From: Gigaspora rosea
Lineage: Eukaryota; Glomeromycota; Glomeromycetes; Diversisporales; Gigasporaceae
Length of the DNA stretch: 64,000 bases
Assembly (NCBI GenBank): GCA_003550325.1
Contig: QKWP01000346.1
Span: 45,031-109,030 of the forward strand
Reading direction: 5' to 3'
Below are positions 58,079-64,000 of this stretch, one piece after another. Position numbers and translations under genes: made by a program. Under the pieces are notes generated by a model. That model was given only the letters and a program-made list of their open reading frames with translations, was not told the origin of the DNA and searched no databases. Numbering within the stretch: the stretch's first letter is position 1; the number at the start of each line of letters is the position of its first letter.

Positions 58079-58645
58079 TGGGGCTGTATGCCAACTAAGT
58101 AAATCAAAAATATATATGGCACCATAAAAAAATTTATTATCGAATTTATATGTAACATTACGTTTGATTATACCGGTAATAACGATAACGTAATTAATGA
58201 AAATAATTTATTAATAATACAATATTTAGATGCAGGCCTTTACTACTAAAAATTAGATGCTCAAATTTTGAGTAGATCGATAGAAGACCTCTACAATACT
58301 GTACAAGTTACAGAGTTAAATTTTATATTTACTTAAAAAAAATTTTATTGGCAGCTTAAATTTCGTCGAGATTATCCAAACAATAATATAGATAAATTAA
58401 GTTGGAAAAAAATTATTTTTCATAAATAATTTAAAAAACGGTTCCGCAACTTTGCTACTGAGATGGAAAGAGTTGATTGGCGTTGAAACTTACTGCTAAA
58501 AAGGACAAATGAAATCTGTGCATCTAAAAAATGGACAAGACGATTTTTATAAAGTTATATACTGTATATATGTTTGTCACTGATCAAAAAAATTCGATAG
58601 CTTAAATTATTAAATGACCATTTAATTAGTTGACATACATCCCCA
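58079..58645. mobile_element. Mutator-like MITE, 9-bp target duplication
   Basis: Ends TGGGGCTGTATGCCAACTAA and inverse (TGGGGATGTATGTCAACTAA). ATGCCTCAT is directly repeated at 58,070-58,078 and 58,646-58,654. Segment copy 1 has the empty site (GAATGAATGCCTCATGGTCA near 1,445). A 9-bp duplication is typical of MULEs. The interior is non-coding. Confidence 0.85.
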
Positions 58646-60783
58646 ATGCCTCATGGTCATTATCAGCAATTATAGTTTTGACAACGACTTTTTTATTAAC
58701 TTTTCGTCTATACGTTTGGTTAATATCTGTGCAGTTATATGCTTTCAAAAATGCTTGTAATTTTAGGAATTAATTCAAATAAAGAACTTAAATTACTATA
58801 AAAATATTAATCCTCAACTATAGAAAATTTTTATTCAATAACATAAATGGTTTAATTGCAGTCAGAACTATAATTTAACAAAGAATTAGTATGTCATGCA
58901 ACCAATATTTCCAGTAGATTTTTATTAAAATAAAATTAAATCATTCTGGCCATTGTGGCCGTTAGAAGTTAGTAGAGTAATATCAGGTAAGATGAGCAAG
59001 TTATAGTAAATAGATTGTTATTCAACACGTTCCATAATGCTAATAATGGAAATTAGAGGTCTTATAGACATAAATCCATTAGAGAAGACTTATAGATATA
59101 AACTCAATATTTTGCGTAGATAAAGAGAATAAAAACTTGGCAATGCAAAAAAATGGCAGTAAGTGCCAAATTAAAGAACAACTAGCATAGGTGGCCTGAT
59201 AAGTATACAATATAAGATGTTTTGTACTTCATCATTATCATTTGAGAATCTCAGAATATTGTACTTTTCAATTATTTCTATTTGATACCACGGCTCAAAA
59301 ATTTTTCTTAGGATGTACATATGATAATATATAACTGATGCTACATAATTAAGGCAAATAAAATAGATTTCCTTCATAATAACATGAAGATTTTTGACAA
59401 AATTCGCAAATTTAAAATTAGATTTGATCAAACATTATATCTCGTAATCTAGTAGTTGGATTGTGGTGATTTTGGTACTACGTATTAAAATTGACTATCA
59501 ATGTGACTCGAATATTATCACGAGATATTAATGATTGTTCATAATTTAATTACGCGTAATATTGCAAATTTGATTATGATTTACGCGAAAATGGTCAAAA
59601 AATCCTATATTGATCTTTTTCTGAGATATTCTTTTACTTATTTTACCTATACAATATGTTTTTTTTTAGCTTGCAACATGACATATAAGGCTTCTGGAAT
59701 TGAACCTATTTGTGAAGAATTTTTGGGGTTCTTTTTATAGTCAGGATTTAGAGTTAAAAGGCTTTATTGAGGTCTACATTAGCCATGGCAATAATTTATT
59801 ATAACTGTTTTCAAAAAGATGAGGAACGGTGCAGATCACCATATTACGGGAAATTCACAAGATTTCCAAGCTTTCCAAGTTTTCAAGACCGACCAATCGG
59901 TCTTTAATTTTATTATTAATAATAATTAAATTTTCCAACTTCTTTGATTCCCCATATGGGGTATATTGAAATCGATTCCACAGCTTTTGAAAACAGCTGT
60001 AACTCAAATTAATTTCGACTTACTATAATAAGTGGAATTCGAATTCTCTAACCAAATGAGTCGAATTAAAGTTCCATTGCAGCATATACCGATTAAGAAT
60101 TCACAAAGATTTTACTTCGATATACAATATTTAATAGTTATTTTATTTTGAAGGTTATATATTACGACAGAAGCTGGGTAATTTAATATGAAATTTTCAA
60201 AGTTTTTTGTGGATGCTTTTTTTGTAATTAGGTTTTGTTCAAGGTTAGTTTTTATATGTGAATTTTGGCAGGGTTTATATTTTTAAACGAAGACTCTAAT
60301 TTCCAGCTTCAGCCACGACAATATATATTTTTATAGATATACAGTATATATGAATAACAAGAATATTCTATCCTATGCCAACGTGCTTTGCCAGCTCAGT
60401 TCATGAAAGCTCCATATAAAATTTATCAGAGCAATGCAATGCAATACTTTTATTAGCATTTTTACCTCCGTACTAATACATAATAGTAATTGTTGATATC
60501 TAAATATTAGATACATTAAGACCGCATATTGTCTAATCTATTATACAAATAAATGTTATTTAAAATGAATAAATTAATGAATAACTATAAGCTATCGTAT
60601 AATGGGTAAAAAAAGTACAGTATAGATCAGTAATCGAATCGCAAATTGGTCAGATGGTCTGAGCCGCAATAATGGCAAAATACGCCTAAAAGATGCTTGA
60701 TTCGATCACTGATTCACATCCGTACTGTCATAGTTATCATACGATAACATCATCATCCGTCAGTTGTTACTTTGATCATACGT

Positions 60784-60934
60784 ATTATTGTGGTTTGCAA
60801 AATTCTGTAAATTTTGCAGATCACAAAAAAAAAAAAAACAGATATCTGGGTATGAAATTGTGTAATTTTAAAAAAGCAAACGACTTTTTTTTTTTTTTTT
60901 TGATGATCTGCAAAATTTTGCAAACCACAATAAA
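60784..60934. mobile_element. TIR element in segment copy 3 (short form)
   Basis: Same position and termini as 31,805-32,244 (TGTGGTTTGCAAAATTCTGT and its inverse) but internally deleted to about 150 bp. It contains A13 and T18 runs. Confidence 0.7.
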
Positions 60935-61080
60935 TGACTAATCACAATTTTGGCTTAAATGGTATTATTGGATTTCTATATTCACGTTAATCATTATTAA
61001 TTTAAAGATAAACGTACAAATAATATGGTAAAAATATGTATGGAAGTAACAACTTGGCCGTACGAAAATTATATCTCAAA

Positions 61081-63458
61081 TTAGTCAAATTGTAAATTGA
61101 AATTACCTCTAAATTTAGCTGATTCATACGCTAGTTTAATCTCCTTGGTGTTTATTAATCTGCTGGTATACAAAGAATTTTGTAAATTAGGCGAAATAAT
61201 TTGTGTTGTTTTGATTTCTTCATTAGCAGAAATAAAACTTCTTTTGATATCAGATTCCTCGTTATTTGATATCCATGGTTTCATCACAATCATGCGCCAT
61301 TTTGAAAATTTTGAGCTAATATCTTTAGCACTAGGTCGGTTACGTGGATTTGAATCCATGCATTGGTTAGCTAATTCAATATAACATTTAGGTGTATTTT
61401 CAGAAAATACAGGTCTTAATCCGTTACAAATATTCAAAGCAAGAACAAAATAGAACGGAGAACCATAAAAAGGCCTTTTTCCAGTTGACAATTCTGTCAT
61501 AATAATACCCAGACTATATATCAACTGCTTGTGTATATTTTTCACCTAATAAAATCTCTGGTGCAATATATGGCATAACTCCATAAATTTCACCTTTTGA
61601 AGCTGATTCTTTCAAACTTTTAGATGATCCTAGATCGGTTATAAAAGATTTTATAAAGTAACTGTCGCTGTGAAAATCACAATGAATATATCCTAATTCA
61701 TGAATCCTAGCCAGATCATTTGATACATCTATAAGATGCTTCAATTTGTTTTCCCAATCAAGTTCTTTAAAATTTGATATCAAAAAATCGTACATATTTC
61801 CACGATTGGCATACTGAATACCATAAGATTTTCCTGAGTTTCTATATGTTGAGTTATTCCATGTATCTCAAGTCCAAGACCATTCAATCTACATTGGATG
61901 TGATTTTCGAACTTATTAAATTAGGAATGTAATTATAAATATTAGAATGATTGTACACATACAGTATGTATTTTTTATTGCGCTTTGTAAAAAGTTGTGA
62001 TGATATTTGAGAATTGAATCTTAAGATTTCAAATAAATGCAGAATAAATTAATGATTAATTAAAAAAATATGGGTTATGTGCTATTTATTATAAAATTAA
62101 TTAATTTCTCATTAACATATACAAAATAATGCGATCAAGCCTTTTTGCAAAGCGCTATAATAAAATCTTAAACTTGCTAAACTTACTTCTTTTAAAGTGC
62201 TAAGAGTTTTAAGTGCAACTTTGTATGATTGTTCACGTGCTTGTAAATCGTTTTTAATGATTGGTTTTCCATCTAACCAGGTTGCTGAATATATTGTACC
62301 AAATCCACCTTTACCAATTATCTGAAGATCAACTAGTCTGTCAAATGGAATCCATTCAATCAATTTCTCATATTTTGTTGTTTTGATCTGAAATTTTTTT
62401 ACGCATTCATCGATTTCTATATTTCCGCTGGACCATCCTCGAATTATCCTCTTCGGATCACATAATTGACACCACGTTTTAGAAGTATTATAGTACCTAC
62501 TATTCTCACATCCTTCTAAAGATTTATATTTTATTAAATCTTCATGTGATTCTTCATATCTAGTCAATGAGTAATATGTTGCTCCACGGTTTCTTAATGC
62601 TTCTGCATTATTTGGTTCAATTTTTAATGATTTATTTAAATCTGCAAGTGATTCTTCATATCTATTCATCATGCGATAAGTTTCTCCACGATTTCTTAAT
62701 GCAACTGTATTATTTGGTTCAATTTCTAATATTTTATTTAAATCTGCAAGTGATTCTTCATGTCTATACATCATGTGATAAATTTCCACACGATTACTTA
62801 ATGTTTCTAAATTATCTGGCTCAATTTCAAATCATTTATTTAAATCCGCAAGTGATGCTTCATATTTATTCATCATGCGATAAATTTTTCCACGATTTCT
62901 TAATGCAACTGCATTATTTGGTTCAATTTCTAATAATTTATTTAAATCTGCTAGTAATTCTTTTATATCTACTCATCATGTAATAAGTTGCACCGCGGTT
63001 TTTTAATGCAAATGTGTTATTTGGTTCACTTTTTAATGATTTATTTAAATCTGTTAGTGATTTTTAAATCTATTCATCATGCGATAAGTTGCTCCACGGT
63101 ATCTTAATGCAGATGCATTGTTTGGTTTAATTTTTAATGATTTATTTAAATTTTTAAGTGACTCTTTACATCTATTCATCATACGATAAGTTTCTCCGCG
63201 TTCACTTAATATCTCTGCATTATCTGGTTCGATTTCTAATAATTTATTTAAATCCGCTAGTGATTCTTCATATCTACTCATCTTGCGATAAGTTATCCCA
63301 CGTATTTTTAATGCCAGTGCGTCATCTGGGTTAATTTCTAACGATTCATTTAAATCTGAAAGAGATTCTTCACATATGTCCATATGATAAGTTTCTTTAT
63401 GGTTTCTTAATCCAAATGCATTAAGTTTAATTTCTGATAACTTACTATATCCGTACAT
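61081..63458 (-). pseudogene. TPR-repeat protein kinase, copy A (frameshifted)
   Basis: The TPR part spans about 63,458-62,540, nine or so units of 34 residues (EESLADLNKILEIEPNNTVA and variants). The linker contains YYNTSKTWCQLCDPKRIIRG, then WSSGNIEIDECVKKFQ, then LIEWIPFDRL. The N-lobe has IGKGGFGTIYSATW and VALKTL. An intron starts after LKE at 62,186. The C-lobe has IHCDFHSD, but the following GNILL segment is deleted, so the conserved Asn is lost. Then come ITDLGSSKS, GVMPYIAPEILLGEKYTQ and NRPSAKDI. The frame is broken at the hinge near 61,818 (same missing base as copy B), in the TPR region near 62,950-63,050, and by a TA deletion near 61,521. It cannot encode an active kinase. The TPR solenoid would have been the partner-binding part. 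Confidence 0.8.
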
Positions 63459-63470
63459 CTATAGATGAAT

Positions 63471-64000
63471 TATTGAATAAATTTTAGTACTATTTAAATC
63501 ATTAACAAACAGTCCTTGCTGACAAACATTGTGATTTATAATTCACAGCCTAAACCATACAGTTTATTTTTAACTTCCGAGTACAGGAATTTTGAATCCT
63601 GAAAGTTCGTAATCCCGACAAATTAGGATTTATTTAGATGAGAATTAAGACATATTTCAGGCCAGGATAAAGTTGTCATGAAATTTCGATATTTGAATTT
63701 TGTCAGCGGATTGTGGAATAAACCATGACATTTATTATTTATATGAATGCAGCAAAATAAATTATAAATCGATTTATGAATTTTCATAACCCAGAAAATT
63801 GATATAGCAGCGGTTACATATACAATAGGATTCTGCAAGTGCCGGTACACGTCTTGTCTGGCATTATGTTTTAGGCGCATGCCGGTACTCGCAGATCTCT
63901 AGTATACAGCTAGGTGTTCCAGTCGTTTATACAATACAATTGGATCGAAAATCTTAGAAGAATAAAAGCTCATCATATAATATAATAATTATAAACGGCA
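63471..64000. other. No gene seen
   Basis: AT-rich. GTGCCGGTACACG and CATGCCGGTACTCGC near 63,840-63,892 are two short similar words. The minus-strand open frame at 63,623-63,880 resembles nothing. Confidence 0.45.

Larger units (their letters stand above)
58680..63470. repeat. Segmental duplication, copy 3
   Basis: The most complete copy, running from Sel1-flanking DNA through a long non-coding stretch (58,680-61,080) into TPR-kinase copy A. It lacks the private insertions of copies 1 and 2 and so serves as the reference for their empty sites. No supported gene between 58,680 and 61,080. Confidence 0.85.

Overview
This window is AT-rich, repeat-dominated eukaryotic nuclear DNA. The best fit is an arbuscular mycorrhizal fungus (Glomeromycotina, Rhizophagus-like). 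I infer this from very low GC, short GT-AG introns, and a characteristic set of expanded families: Sel1-repeat protein kinases, TPR-repeat protein kinases, and kinases carrying an N-terminal C-x2-C / WCQTC module followed by an EWIPF motif. I see no conserved single-copy housekeeping gene, rRNA, tRNA or CRISPR array. Nearly all the sequence is transposons, foldback elements, decayed kinase and Sel1 genes, and segmental duplications.

Layout. Bases 1-3,834 hold a 35-bp tandem repeat, a Sel1 pseudogene and the first of three copies of a duplicated segment (the others begin near 28,850 and 58,680). Bases 3,835-27,013 form a large inverted duplication whose four ends are all GGCCAC-type TIR elements. 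The left arm is about 4.3 kb. The right arm is the same sequence swollen to 16.7 kb by two insertions: a DIRS-like tyrosine-recombinase retrotransposon (12,468-18,329, no target duplication) and a 6.3-kb TIR transposon (18,475-24,799, TTA target duplication). The uninterrupted left arm gives the empty site for both.

The 6.3-kb transposon is the most notable object. It carries the only long intact gene here, seven exons encoding about 1,104 residues. That protein has a plausible D-D-E catalytic triad in a fold I cannot assign to a named superfamily, plus a Cys-rich C-terminus. Its termini match the small GGCCAC MITEs scattered through 3,835-27,520, which share the 3-bp TWA target preference, so it is a candidate autonomous driver of that family. 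One target site in segment copy 1 is split between 3,834 and 10,313 with inverted TAA copies, each touching a transposon terminus. This looks like reversed-ends transposition causing an inversion.

Bases 28,850-35,700 and 57,560-63,470 are segment copies 2 and 3, each ending in a TPR-kinase pseudogene on the minus strand. Both pseudogenes share an ancestral frameshift at the kinase hinge. Bases 36,600-39,850 hold a Ty3-like remnant and several TIR elements. Bases 40,786-43,406 encode a 12-repeat Sel1-kinase gene with three homopolymer frameshifts and a DFG Asp-to-Asn change. Bases 43,500-56,700 are an almost continuous array of foldback and TIR elements. One 2.2-kb element has captured a Sel1 fragment and a 142-bp tandem array and sits inside a LINE-like remnant.

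Comparing the three segment copies and the two arms with each other gives empty sites and target duplications for several insertions. Those calls (8-bp hAT-like, 9-bp Mutator-like, 3-bp TWA) are the best supported. Functional statements about decayed genes are family-level inferences from motifs.
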